DNA from: Lachnospiraceae bacterium | GTDB lineage: Bacteria; Bacillota; Clostridia; Lachnospirales; Lachnospiraceae | Direction of reading: 5' to 3' | Length of the DNA stretch: 64,000 nt | Assembly: GCA_910574285.1 (NCBI GenBank) | Contig: CAJTAL010000012.1 | Coordinates: forward strand, 1-64,000 | Part shown: positions 17,051-25,843 of the stretch, in pieces | How positions within the stretch are numbered: position 1 is the stretch's first letter | How the letters are laid out: each line of letters starts with the position of its first letter | Translations under genes and position numbers: made by a program | Notes under the pieces: model-generated | Database searches by the model: none | What the model was told of the DNA's origin: nothing | Seen by the model: the letters and a program-made list of their open reading frames with translations, nothing else

Positions 17051-18208
17051 TTATTCCTCCCCGGCCTGTCCAAAGATCTCAAGCATAATCTGAAGCTCCT
17101 CTTCCTCAAGAGCCCTTCCCTGCATCTCCTGATAGAAGTCCGCGAAGCTCTCCACAGGATCCCTGAACGCCGTTTCTTCCTCCAGCTCCGATAATTTATT
17201 CCTGGTCCTGTTATTATCTACACGCACTTCCAGGATATGGCCGAACACCTTCTCAAGCTGTTCTCTGGGCTTATATGGATCAACCTCGTCCGTCAGCGTG
17301 ACACTGATATAATCCTCTCTCTCATCTTCCGCCGCCTGGTCTATGATATCCTTAAGATTTCCCGTCTTCTTCTTCACATCCCGCAAAGGATGCAGCGGCA
17401 AGAGATCGATCACCGGTTTCTCTTTCTTCTCCCCAAGCGTCACCACGGTAAGTCTCTTGTCGTGACCGCTCTCACTGACGGAATATTTCAAGAGAGTCCC
17501 GCAATACCGGATATGCGGACTTGACACATTCTGCGGTCCATGCAAATGCCCCAGCGCCACGTAATCAAAATCCTCTACGGCGCCGGCGTCTACATTCTCA
17601 ATCCCGCCTACGGAAAATATCTCTGAATCACAGGTAACCGTTTCTCCCTTTCCTCCCGTATAGAATTGATGAGAAACCAGCACATTCCTTCTGTTCTCAT
17701 AATCTATCTCCTCCCGTTCAAGCAGTCTTTGAACCGCCTCCGTATAAGTCTCCGGAGTCTCCCCTTTGAACACATTCCTCAAATAAGAAGGTCTGAAAAA
17801 CGGAAGCAGATAGAAATCCACCTCTCCGTATTCATCCTCAAGCTTCACCTTACAAATTCTCTCCGTCTCATCCCTGGGCACACTCCCCGACACATAGATC
17901 TGATGTTCTTTAAGGATTCCGGATACATATTCCAGCCGTTCCGCCGAATCATGGTTCCCGCTGATAATCAATATGGGAATCGCCGGCCTGATCTTTGATA
18001 ACTCCGTGAGAAACCAGTCAAAGACCGAAACTGACTCTGCAGACGGAACCGACCGGTCATAGATATCTCCGGCGATCACCACCGCGTCCGGGCGGACGGA
18101 AGCGGCGTAACCGATAATCTCGCTTAAGACAGCCTCCTGGTCCTCCTTCATGCTGTAATGATGGAGCGTCTTCCCGATATGCAGATCCGACAGATGAAAA
18201 AATTTCAT
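17051..18208 (-). CDS. sbcD: Exonuclease subunit SbcD
   Basis: Nuclease subunit of SbcCD. The 385-aa protein has all the phosphoesterase motifs: DLHIGK (residue 8), GDIYDR (about 47), SGNHD (about 84), SHQFY and GHLHGPQ. These bind the two manganese ions of Mre11-type nucleases. It is the first gene of the sbcDC pair, with AAAGGGA before the ATG. The C-terminal third is the capping domain that contacts SbcC. Confidence 0.96.
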   Translation of the reverse strand: MKFFHLSDLHIGKTLHHYSMKEDQEAVLSEIIGYAASVRPDAVVIAGDIYDRSVPSAESVSVFDWFLTELSKIRPAIPILIISGNHDSAERLEYVSGILKEHQIYVSGSVPRDETERICKVKLEDEYGEVDFYLLPFFRPSYLRNVFKGETPETYTEAVQRLLEREEIDYENRRNVLVSHQFYTGGKGETVTCDSEIFSVGGIENVDAGAVEDFDYVALGHLHGPQNVSSPHIRYCGTLLKYSVSESGHDKRLTVVTLGEKKEKPVIDLLPLHPLRDVKKKTGNLKDIIDQAAEDEREDYISVTLTDEVDPYKPREQLEKVFGHILEVRVDNNRTRNKLSELEEETAFRDPVESFADFYQEMQGRALEEEELQIMLEIFGQAGEE

Positions 18209-18382
18209 AAAATCTATCCCTTTCTATTTACACTGCCGCTCATTGTACATTATAATCTTAACAGCCGCGAATGTAGCGGTAATTAGTGTGGATTATACTA
18301 GTATAAACGTCCTGCCCGCATTATGCAAACAATATCTGCAGCCATACAGTTAGAAATACTATCATTTGCAAGGAGCACACAT

Positions 18383-19051
18383 ATGTTACGAGACATTGAC
18401 CTGAAAAAAGTATCTGACGGAAAACTCTATACAAGCAGCGACATGGCAAAGACAGACTGCAACGGATGCAGGGGATGTTCTTCCTGCTGCCGGGGCATGG
18501 GAACATCCATCATCCTGGACCCCTTTGATATCCACCGTCTCTGCACCGGATTACAGAGATCTTTCGAAGAATTATTAAAAGACTGTCTGGAATTGAACGT
18601 TGCGGACGGCATCATCCTCCCCAATCTCCGGATGTCAAAGGATACGGACGCCTGCGTCTTCTTAACGGACGGGCGATGCGGCATTCATCCCCTGCGCCCC
18701 GGCCTCTGCCGGATCTTTCCTCTTGGGCGGTACTATGAGAATCATTCCTTCTGGTATTTCCTCCAGATACATGAGTGCCCCTCTCCCGGAAAGAGTAAAG
18801 TTAAGATACGGAAATGGATTGATACGCCCGATATCAGGCGTTACGAGAAATTCATCGGCGACTGGCACTATTATCTGAAACCGCTTCAGGAATATGCCAT
18901 GGACTTCGGACACGGCGGGGATAATATCCGGAAACTGAACATGTACTTATTAAACCAATTCTATCTGAAGCCCTATGCCGCTGCCGGAGATTTCTATCAG
19001 GAATTCTACGAAAGGCTTGAAACTGCGTCTCGGGCTTTGTCCACAGACTAA
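18383..19051 (+). CDS. YkgJ-family cysteine-cluster protein
   Basis: A 222-aa protein of the zinc- or iron-chelating cysteine-cluster group. The N-terminal third carries CNGCRGCSSCCRG, and a second group (GRCGIHPLRPGLCRIFP, then CP) follows at about 95-140; together these cysteines fit the family's metal site. The ATG at 18383 has AAGGAG 8 nt upstream, while the earlier ATG at 18323 has none, so the first 20 residues of the longer frame are dropped. Specific role unknown. It stands alone and is followed by a strong terminator. Confidence 0.85.
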   Translation: MLRDIDLKKVSDGKLYTSSDMAKTDCNGCRGCSSCCRGMGTSIILDPFDIHRLCTGLQRSFEELLKDCLELNVADGIILPNLRMSKDTDACVFLTDGRCGIHPLRPGLCRIFPLGRYYENHSFWYFLQIHECPSPGKSKVKIRKWIDTPDIRRYEKFIGDWHYYLKPLQEYAMDFGHGGDNIRKLNMYLLNQFYLKPYAAAGDFYQEFYERLETASRALSTD

Positions 19052-19091
19052 ATCAGCAAGGTTTCCGACTGCCCCGGAAACCTTGCTGATT
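19051..19091. terminator. Intrinsic terminator, 17-bp stem
   Basis: AATCAGCAAGGTTTCCG (19051-19067) pairs perfectly with CGGAAACCTTGCTGATT (19075-19091), loop 7 nt, followed by GTCTTTT. It overlaps the last base of the stop of the cysteine-cluster gene and also lies just past the end of the converging small gene. Confidence 0.85.
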
Positions 19092-19096
19092 GTCTT

Positions 19097-19438
19097 TTAC
19101 ATATTACATATCTTCAAAACATCACTTTCATTCTCTTCCGATAACTTAATGCCGCTTAACAGTCCCGACTGAACCAACATCTTAATGGCATCCGTCACAC
19201 CGGCCGCATAAGAAATATCAGCGTATCTATTCCGCACAGTCTCCATACAGGCAATATAATCATTCACAAGCAATCTCTGATACTTTGACAAATCTAATCT
19301 TGTGTACCTCTGTTCCAGTTCTCTCTCGTCTTCCATATCTCCTAAATAAATTGTGTCTGACATACAAAGTTTCTGTCGACTCTTATCCATGAATTCTCCT
19401 ATACCCATGTCCATTAATTTCTGCAAAAGCTGCTCCAT
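19097..19438 (-). CDS. Hypothetical small helical protein
   Basis: A 113-aa soluble protein, rich in helix-forming residues, without signal or membrane segments. A perfect AAAGGAGG lies 8 nt before the ATG, so it is probably expressed. The pattern of a central helix ending in YAAGVTDAIKML is loosely like DUF6809 proteins, but I cannot name it with confidence. The 245 nt upstream hold only AT-rich sequence and the terminator of the next gene. Confidence 0.6.
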   Translation of the reverse strand: MEQLLQKLMDMGIGEFMDKSRQKLCMSDTIYLGDMEDERELEQRYTRLDLSKYQRLLVNDYIACMETVRNRYADISYAAGVTDAIKMLVQSGLLSGIKLSEENESDVLKICNM

Positions 19439-19627
19439 GTGTTTTCCTCCTTTGATATAAGATTATAAGATATTATTGTTGAGAAATCTGATCAGATTGT
19501 TCAGAACTTCTCTTATAATAATAAATTTACCGCACTTTATCTGTCAATTAATTTCGTACTACAAAAATCGTCATTTTTCGACAAAGAAATACCACCCGCA
19601 CGGTTGAAACATTGTTAAGTAGAAAAA

Positions 19628-19661
19628 ATTTCCAGCCAATGCAAATGCATCGGCTGGAAAT
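19628..19661 (-). terminator. Terminator of the DUF362 gene
   Basis: On the minus strand ATTTCCAGCC pairs with GGCTGGAAAT, the inner loop also pairs (ATGCAT/ATGCAT) and a TTTTTT tract follows. It lies 23 nt past the stop of the DUF362 gene. Confidence 0.85.
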
Positions 19662-19683
19662 AGCGTCAATCAAAAACACTGGA

Positions 19684-20805
19684 TCAGATCCTTATCAGCT
19701 CATACTCTCTGGTTCCAAGGCCAATCTTCTCGGCCTGGTCAAGGGTCGCTTTCCACTCGATATTCGGATTGGAATCTTTGAAATGATCATGATGGCAATG
19801 CCAGTCTGTCCGGGCAAGATGATCCCCAAGCTGACTGTCTTCAATCGGTCTGGCTCTCAGGCAGGCGTCTGCGCAGGCCTGATCCAGCGCTACCGGGTCA
19901 AAACTTGCGAACATTCCGATATCAGGCAGAATCGCCGCATCATTCTCCCCATGACAATCACAATTCGGGCTGATATCCTGTACCAGGGAAATGTGGAAAC
20001 ACGGACGGTCATAGCAAACTGCATGGGCATACTCTGCCATCTTACGGTCAAGCAGCTCATTAGCGCTGCTGTTCGGATTATCGATCGCGTCGAAGCTGCA
20101 GGCGCCGATACAACGGCCGCAGCCTTTACACTTATCATAATCAATCACGGCTTTCTTATCTGCGTATGTAATCGCATCGCTTCCGCATTCCTTCGTGCAG
20201 CGGCGGCAGCCGCGGCAAAGTTCTTCGTTCACAACCGGTTTCCCGTCGGCATGCTGCTTCATCTTACCTGCACGGCTTCCGCAGCCCATTCCGATATTCT
20301 TGATCGCGCCTCCGAAACCGGTTGCTTCATGCCCCTTAAAATGACTCAGGCTGATAAAGACATCCGCATCCATGACTGCCCTTCCGATCAGGGCTGTTTT
20401 ACAATATTCCCCCTTCGGCACCGGAACCTCTACCTCGTCGGTTCCTTTCAGTCCGTCTCCGATAATGATCTGACATCCGGTCGTCACCGTATTAAAACCA
20501 TTCAAATTCGCGCAGTCCAGATGTTCAAGCGCATTCTTTCTGACTCCGGGGTAAAGGGTATTACAGTCTGTCAGGAAAGGGAGCCCTTTCTGCTCTTTGC
20601 ACAGATCTGCCACTACCTTCGCGTAATTCGGCCTAAGAAACGCCATATTGCCAAGTTCCCCAAAATGCATCTTGATCGCTATGAATTTTCCCTCCATGTC
20701 AATATCTTTGATACCCGCCGTAATACACAGTTTCCTTAATTTGTCGAGCCGGCTGGTTCCTACCGGACACCGGAAATCCGTAAAATATACTGTTGATTTT
20801 CCCAT
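19684..20805 (-). CDS. DUF362 domain protein with two 4Fe-4S clusters
   Basis: A 373-aa protein with a DUF362 domain over most of its length (GNMAFLRPNYAKVV; SLSHFKGHEATGFGGAIKNIGMG). Inserted at about residues 188-245 is a bacterial ferredoxin module with two CxxCxxCxxxC motifs: CRGCRRCTKEC and CKGCGRCIGAC. Such proteins are common in anaerobes and probably carry electrons, but the reaction is not known. AGGAGG precedes the ATG. It is a single gene. A 375-residue open frame on the other strand is its mirror image and is not a gene. Confidence 0.9.
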   Translation of the reverse strand: MGKSTVYFTDFRCPVGTSRLDKLRKLCITAGIKDIDMEGKFIAIKMHFGELGNMAFLRPNYAKVVADLCKEQKGLPFLTDCNTLYPGVRKNALEHLDCANLNGFNTVTTGCQIIIGDGLKGTDEVEVPVPKGEYCKTALIGRAVMDADVFISLSHFKGHEATGFGGAIKNIGMGCGSRAGKMKQHADGKPVVNEELCRGCRRCTKECGSDAITYADKKAVIDYDKCKGCGRCIGACSFDAIDNPNSSANELLDRKMAEYAHAVCYDRPCFHISLVQDISPNCDCHGENDAAILPDIGMFASFDPVALDQACADACLRARPIEDSQLGDHLARTDWHCHHDHFKDSNPNIEWKATLDQAEKIGLGTREYELIRI

Positions 20806-20956
20806 TTTATCCTCCTGTTTAGGTATATAACTCAGCTTATTTTCCTACGGTTCCTTATCATCCGGTCCGGGTGTTAAGCAAAGTTATACTCGTTCTCTTA
20901 ATGAAAGCATATAATACAACCGAAGTCAAGGATTTTCTCAGGAAAATCAACGCCTT

Positions 20957-21577
20957 TTACCTCTTTTTACATCGAATCCATATCCCCGCGCTCACCAGGA
21001 GCGCCCCCGCCGCCAGAAGCCACACCTTCTCATGATAACTTCCTCTCGCCATTGAGAAAGGATAAAACATCTGCAGATATTTACTCCCGCTTCCAAATGC
21101 CGTGATGTAATAGACAATCGGAACCATATAGCCGATCACAAGGTTATCGCTCAGCCCATAGAAGAAAAGCCCAAGCCCTCCCAGAAAGAGCATCTCCGCC
21201 AGTGTCCCGCAGAAATATTTTCCCGCCGGGAATTCACATTCATTATGCCGGAGCATTCCGATATAAATTCCAAGCATCAGAGCCAATAAAAGAAGATTTC
21301 CTACAAGCCGTATGAGATACACGATACGGCTGTCTATATACTTGGTGAAAACCAGATCTCTGATATCATGATCCTGTTCCGGCAAAAATACCGGAGGTAT
21401 CAGCACGATCCCGATCAGCGCCACATATATCTCCAACACCTTCGCCGAATCCTGTTCCCCCAGGTTCTCCACCCCCAGAAGAAGCGGCGAAACCAGAAGT
21501 ACCAGCAGGCACACAGCCGCATGCAGCGGTATATTATGCTTCAGATTTACTTTTTCGATTTGCCAATATCTTTCCAC
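20957..21577 (-). CDS. ABC exporter membrane subunit, TCS-linked
   Basis: A 206-aa protein with about six hydrophobic segments, the second membrane subunit of the exporter whose ATPase is at 22846. The best start is the GTG at 21577, with AAGGAAGG upstream; the frame's first codon at 21622 has no such site. It overlaps the end of the larger permease gene by 44 nt, which implies coupled translation. Last gene of the run. No family name can be given beyond an ABC-2-like membrane protein. Confidence 0.65.
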   Translation of the reverse strand: MERYWQIEKVNLKHNIPLHAAVCLLVLLVSPLLLGVENLGEQDSAKVLEIYVALIGIVLIPPVFLPEQDHDIRDLVFTKYIDSRIVYLIRLVGNLLLLALMLGIYIGMLRHNECEFPAGKYFCGTLAEMLFLGGLGLFFYGLSDNLVIGYMVPIVYYITAFGSGSKYLQMFYPFSMARGSYHEKVWLLAAGALLVSAGIWIRCKKR

Positions 21578-22805
21578 GGATCTTAAGCCTTCCTTTCCTT
21601 TTCTGTGAATATACCAATACACTCAATCCCGTCAAAATCAGCGCAGCCGCCGTATAAAACAGACGATTAGCCGCAAGCTGTGCAAAACCGTCATGGAATC
21701 CCTGCCAGTTCAGCTCCGTATTATGTCTCGGCGCCAGGCTCCATCCATACATACCGCCGCCAAGCCTTCCGATCCCGCCGAATACAGTGACGAACCACCA
21801 TGCTCCCTGCACCAGTACCGCCACCGCGGTATCGGTCAGTTCTGTGAGGAACATACCTGCCGCCGTCACGACCATAATCGTCGGGAAAAGCCATCCGAAT
21901 GTGTATTTGACAAATGCCAGATTGTCTATGCTGATCTGTGCCCTCTGCGCGTATTCCACACAGTTCAGATAGGGAACCAGGGAAATGATAAGCACAGGAA
22001 GGACCAGCATCACTGTCATGGCAAGATAACGGCTTACAACGATCGTAAATGAAGAACATCTCCGCGTGTAGATCAATTCCTGCATCATCGCACGCCTATC
22101 TCTTAAGCCCCGTGTGACTGACAGGAATACTGGCAGTATCCCGAGAAAGATTACCATATAGTCGGAGAAAAGCCTCGCATATCCCCCGGTCAGGCGGTCT
22201 TTCTCCGTAAGGGTTTTATATTCTTCCAGTGCATCCTCATAGGTCATAGCCACTTTCGCACTGTTCTCTCGGTATTCTTTGCAGTAATCCGAACCTCCGC
22301 CAAGGATCTCGTCCGCCTCGTCCATAAGTTCACCGAAACGCTCATATGTCAATCCCTCTGCAGGGTCCACTTTCAACGGTTCACGATGGATCTCTTCGCC
22401 TGCAGCGCCCAAAGTCCCTGTCTCCTGCTGCAGAGCATACCAGTCCTCCACCATCTGCCCGGCGGCTTCCCTTCCGTCGATTCCCGCCGCCTCCTTAAGT
22501 ATCCCGGCGATCCTCCTGTCGTCCTCTTCATTCAATGTAACGTTCTTATAGAAGCCGATAGGGTAAGTGGTATAACTTTCCCGGTAATACTCTTCTGTCA
22601 ATTCCCCAAGCACGCTTTTCATAATCAGTTCGGGATCATGGCTTGATTTATATCCGTACTCTTCCTGCCCCGGCTCCGGCTTCCTGGCAATCTCCGTATC
22701 TCCAAGCTGAGATGTAAAATCAAAGATCAGGATAAGAACGATCACCCAATATACCAGGCTTTTTACAGTCTGCTTACACTCCTTTACAAATAATCGGCCA
22801 AACAT
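21534..22805 (-). CDS. ABC-2 type permease, TCS-linked
   Basis: A 423-aa membrane subunit. A first membrane segment at about 14-32 is followed by an outside domain to about 195 (rich in acidic residues and YE pairs), then five more segments. The ATG at 22805 has GGAGAGGAGG just upstream, so the longer frame to 22829 is rejected. It lies between the ATPase gene and the smaller membrane subunit. Its outside domain is like those of the permeases at 2394 and 30638 in size and place. Confidence 0.8.
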   Translation of the reverse strand: MFGRLFVKECKQTVKSLVYWVIVLILIFDFTSQLGDTEIARKPEPGQEEYGYKSSHDPELIMKSVLGELTEEYYRESYTTYPIGFYKNVTLNEEDDRRIAGILKEAAGIDGREAAGQMVEDWYALQQETGTLGAAGEEIHREPLKVDPAEGLTYERFGELMDEADEILGGGSDYCKEYRENSAKVAMTYEDALEEYKTLTEKDRLTGGYARLFSDYMVIFLGILPVFLSVTRGLRDRRAMMQELIYTRRCSSFTIVVSRYLAMTVMLVLPVLIISLVPYLNCVEYAQRAQISIDNLAFVKYTFGWLFPTIMVVTAAGMFLTELTDTAVAVLVQGAWWFVTVFGGIGRLGGGMYGWSLAPRHNTELNWQGFHDGFAQLAANRLFYTAAALILTGLSVLVYSQKRKGRLKIRGKILANRKSKSEA

Positions 22806-22845
22806 CCGTGATTCCTCCTCTCCGTGCATTCCCAGATCCTGTACA

Positions 22846-23727
22846 TCATTCCGGAATCCCCCTCTCCATATGCATCAGATACATATATGCGTCTTCCACA
22901 CCGGCTTCACAGAGCTTCGCAGAGCTGAAAGGCTTCTCTTCCGCCAGAAAACGGGCCATCACATTATTTCCCAGTGTAAGCATACTGGTTACGATATAGT
23001 CTTTTTTCAGAAGCTCCAGCTCCCTTTTGCTGATCTGTGCAGAGTACACCTTTCCTTCCGTCATGCTCACCAGATCCGGCACCGTACCCTGATATATCAC
23101 ACTCCCCTCGTCCAGCACCGCGATGTCCTCGCAGGTCGCCTCGATATCTCCCACGATATGGGTAGATAAGATTACGATCCTGTCTTCCGCGATCTCACAT
23201 AGCAGATTGCGGAAACGTACCCGTTCCTCCGGGTCTAAACCTGCCGTCGGCTCATCTACGATCAGCACCTTCGGATCATGGAGGATTGCCTGGGCGATAC
23301 CAAGCCGCCGCTTCATCCCGCCGGATAAAGCCTTTACCTTCTTCCTCCGGTCATCCGTCAGATTCACCCGTTCAAGCAGCTCTTTAATCCTCTCTCTTCT
23401 CTCTGCCTTGCCAAGCCCTGACAAGACTCCCAGATAATCCATGGCTTCATACACGGTCATGTTGGGATACATAGAGAACTCCTGGGGAAGATACCCCACG
23501 ATCTTCCTGACCTCCCCGGCGCTCTGGGTGCTTCTCCCGCACACGGACACCGTTCCCTCCGACTTCGGCAGCAATGTCGCAATCACTTTCATCAGTGTTG
23601 TCTTCCCGGCTCCGTTCCTTCCCAGGAGTCCGAACATCCCTGTCCTGATCGTAAGGCTGACATCCTTTAACGCCTGCTTCCTGCCATAATATTGATTCAA
23701 ATGCTTAATTTTGATTGTAGTAGACAT
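22846..23727 (-). CDS. ABC transporter ATP-binding protein, TCS-linked
   Basis: A 293-aa ATPase with Walker A GRNGAGKTT, Q-loop YLPQEFSMYPN, signature LSGGMKRRLGIAQA, Walker B VLIVDEPTAGLD and the switch histidine in LSTHIVGD. GLDPEERVRFRN places it in the same subfamily as the two sigma-linked ATPases in the window. AAAGGAAG precedes the ATG. A 124-nt gap separates it from the histidine kinase gene upstream, so the two-component pair may regulate it from its own promoter. Confidence 0.92.
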   Translation of the reverse strand: MSTTIKIKHLNQYYGRKQALKDVSLTIRTGMFGLLGRNGAGKTTLMKVIATLLPKSEGTVSVCGRSTQSAGEVRKIVGYLPQEFSMYPNMTVYEAMDYLGVLSGLGKAERRERIKELLERVNLTDDRRKKVKALSGGMKRRLGIAQAILHDPKVLIVDEPTAGLDPEERVRFRNLLCEIAEDRIVILSTHIVGDIEATCEDIAVLDEGSVIYQGTVPDLVSMTEGKVYSAQISKRELELLKKDYIVTSMLTLGNNVMARFLAEEKPFSSAKLCEAGVEDAYMYLMHMERGIPE

Positions 23728-23851
23728 TCACATCTTCCTTTCTGTAAAATCTTAATTCATAGTATAAGATGTAAATCCCTACATTTTCCCTACGAAAAAT
23801 TAAAAATTATTAAGGATAAATGAAAGATTCTATTGCCGGCCGGACGGTGCA

Positions 23852-25138
23852 CTATGTCAGAACAGAAAAAGACGCGGTAACCACCGCCCCTCCCCGGATG
23901 CTGTTGGCGACATTCAGCGTCCCTCCGTGTTTCTTACAGAATTCCCGGCAGATATGAAGCCCGATCCCAAAATGTTCATCCGCCTCCCCGCTTTCATACT
24001 CCTTGTGGTACGGCTTCAGCGCCTTATTAAGCTGCTCTTCTGAGAAACCGTCTCCGTCATCCCTCACGGTCAGGTTAAATTCTCCTTCTGCCGCGTCATA
24101 ATCCGACATGACCTCAATCTCGCTTCTCGCATAGCGGATGGCATTCGACAGCACATTTTCCAATACTTCCATGATGATATTATCATCCGCCGATATTTTG
24201 ACCGTCTCCGTAACTTCTGCCGAATCCTCTGCCTGATCTCCTGCCGTATTACACACGGCAGTCTTTTCGCCTGCAGTACTTTTTACGCAGTATCCCCTGT
24301 AATGTATCTTTACGTCCCTGATCTGGTTCAATGCAAAGCTCACTTCTTCTATCTTCTTTTCCAGGCTCTTAAGTTCTATCCTTTCCGGACAAAACGGCAC
24401 CTCGTCAATACTCCTGATTCCTTTCATCGTACGGCTGTAATCTTCAAGCCTCTTGAGATAATCGGTCATCAGCGCCAGCGTATCCTGCATCTTCTCTTCA
24501 CTGATCTTTCCTTCCGGAATATAACGGGCAAGGAAATCCGTATATCCCCGGAGCACCGTAAGCGGCGTTCGCAGATCATGGGCAAACGCGGCGTTTAACT
24601 CCTTCTGCCTTTCCACAAGACGCCACATCTCTTCTTTCCCCCGCACCAGCTCCATTCTCATATCCTCTACGGAATCACAGAGACTTCCCAACTCGTCCTC
24701 ACTCTCGTAATTGACATGAAAGTCAAGATCATTTCCGCGGATCCGTGCTACGCTGTCCTTCAGAAGGGACAGCGGCCTTGCCAGGCGCTTCTTATAGAAG
24801 ATGCATATTGTCAAAATCATCCCCGAAAACCCATAGAAAAACGGACACCACGCCCTGATAAGCTCCAGAATCTCGATCTTAAAAAGATCTGTCCCATGCA
24901 CAAAACGATGCCCGTATCCCCATAATGATATATCACTGCAGACCATATCTAACAGGCCTTCCTGCTCAAGCCGCGCCCACTCTGCCATCTCCATCTGCCC
25001 GCAGAAAGCCATCGTCAGATAAGATAATCCGAATACGGCTGCTGCCAGTACCAGGATATATGCGATCATCGCCTTCCGAAAAGAAAGGTTGCGGATATAT
25101 CTCTCCGTCTTTTCCACTTTTTCTTCTAACCAATCCAC
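23852..25138 (-). CDS. Sensor histidine kinase
   Basis: A 428-aa kinase: membrane segments at about 23-44 and 98-114 around a short outside loop, a HAMP linker at about 117-168, the phospho-accepting H187 in FAHDLRTPLTVLRGY, the N-box ENVLSNAIRYA, and ATP-lid glycines DDGDGFSE and GIGLHICR. The start is either the GTG at 25138, with GGGGAG upstream, or the GTG at 25156. Both overlap the end of the response regulator gene, so the pair is co-translated. A stretch at about 285-310 before the N-box is an unusual acidic insert. Confidence 0.9.
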   Translation of the reverse strand: MDWLEEKVEKTERYIRNLSFRKAMIAYILVLAAAVFGLSYLTMAFCGQMEMAEWARLEQEGLLDMVCSDISLWGYGHRFVHGTDLFKIEILELIRAWCPFFYGFSGMILTICIFYKKRLARPLSLLKDSVARIRGNDLDFHVNYESEDELGSLCDSVEDMRMELVRGKEEMWRLVERQKELNAAFAHDLRTPLTVLRGYTDFLARYIPEGKISEEKMQDTLALMTDYLKRLEDYSRTMKGIRSIDEVPFCPERIELKSLEKKIEEVSFALNQIRDVKIHYRGYCVKSTAGEKTAVCNTAGDQAEDSAEVTETVKISADDNIIMEVLENVLSNAIRYARSEIEVMSDYDAAEGEFNLTVRDDGDGFSEEQLNKALKPYHKEYESGEADEHFGIGLHICREFCKKHGGTLNVANSIRGGAVVTASFSVLT

Positions 25139-25806
25139 CGGTAACCCACTCCCCACACTGTCTCGATATACGGACGTGCCGTATATCTTCCTAATTTACT
25201 TCTGATCCTCCTTATATGTTCCGTCACGATACTGCTGTCAGCGCTCCCCTCCAGTCCCCGGACCCTCTCATACAACTGCTCCTTGGTAAATACCTGTCCG
25301 GCGCTTAACGACAGTATTTCCACGATGCCAAACTCCGTCTTCGTAAGGCTCAAGGGCCGTTCTTCGTAATATACGCACCGTTCTTTGTAGTGGACAGCCA
25401 ACCGGTCGAAGACCTTTACCGCCCCGTCCGTCTTCTTGCGTTCTTCTCTGCGAAGATGCGCCTCCACTCTCGCCCCCAGCTCGTCGATGCTGAATGGCTT
25501 CAGAATATAATCATCCCCGCCCAGCATCAGCCCCCTGATTCGGTCTGCCTCTTCAATCTTCGCAGTCAGGAACAGGATCGGACAGGAAATATGGGCGCGG
25601 ATCCGCTCGCATACTTCAAAACCGTCAAGCATGGGCATGCTGACATCCAGCAGTATAAGATCCGGCTCTTTATTCAACTGCCCCAATACCTCCAGCCCGT
25701 TTTCCGCGGCGATTACCTGATAATCCTGCATCTCGAAATAATCCTTCAGAAGCCGGATGATTCCCGGTTCATCATCCGCTATTAATATCCGTTTCTTCTC
25801 ATCCAT
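25126..25806 (-). CDS. OmpR-family response regulator
   Basis: A 226-aa regulator with a receiver domain (acidic pair D11/D12, phospho-accepting D54 in LLDVSMPMLDG, conserved lysine in LKPF) and a C-terminal winged helix ending VTEHIRRIRSKL and VWGVGYRW. It overlaps the kinase gene. With the ABC exporter next door, it probably answers an envelope or peptide signal by raising exporter levels (inference). The start at 25806 or a GTG at 25821 cannot be decided, since neither has a clear ribosome binding site. Confidence 0.92.
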   Translation of the reverse strand: MDEKKRILIADDEPGIIRLLKDYFEMQDYQVIAAENGLEVLGQLNKEPDLILLDVSMPMLDGFEVCERIRAHISCPILFLTAKIEEADRIRGLMLGGDDYILKPFSIDELGARVEAHLRREERKKTDGAVKVFDRLAVHYKERCVYYEERPLSLTKTEFGIVEILSLSAGQVFTKEQLYERVRGLEGSADSSIVTEHIRRIRSKLGRYTARPYIETVWGVGYRWIG

Positions 25807-25843
25807 AATGTTCTGCACCACCCATCATGAACCCAATTATAAA

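Noticed and set aside
19612-20739. A 375-codon open frame on the plus strand
   Set aside because: It is the mirror of the DUF362 ferredoxin-like gene, has no ribosome binding site or family pattern, and carries the biased composition of an antisense frame.
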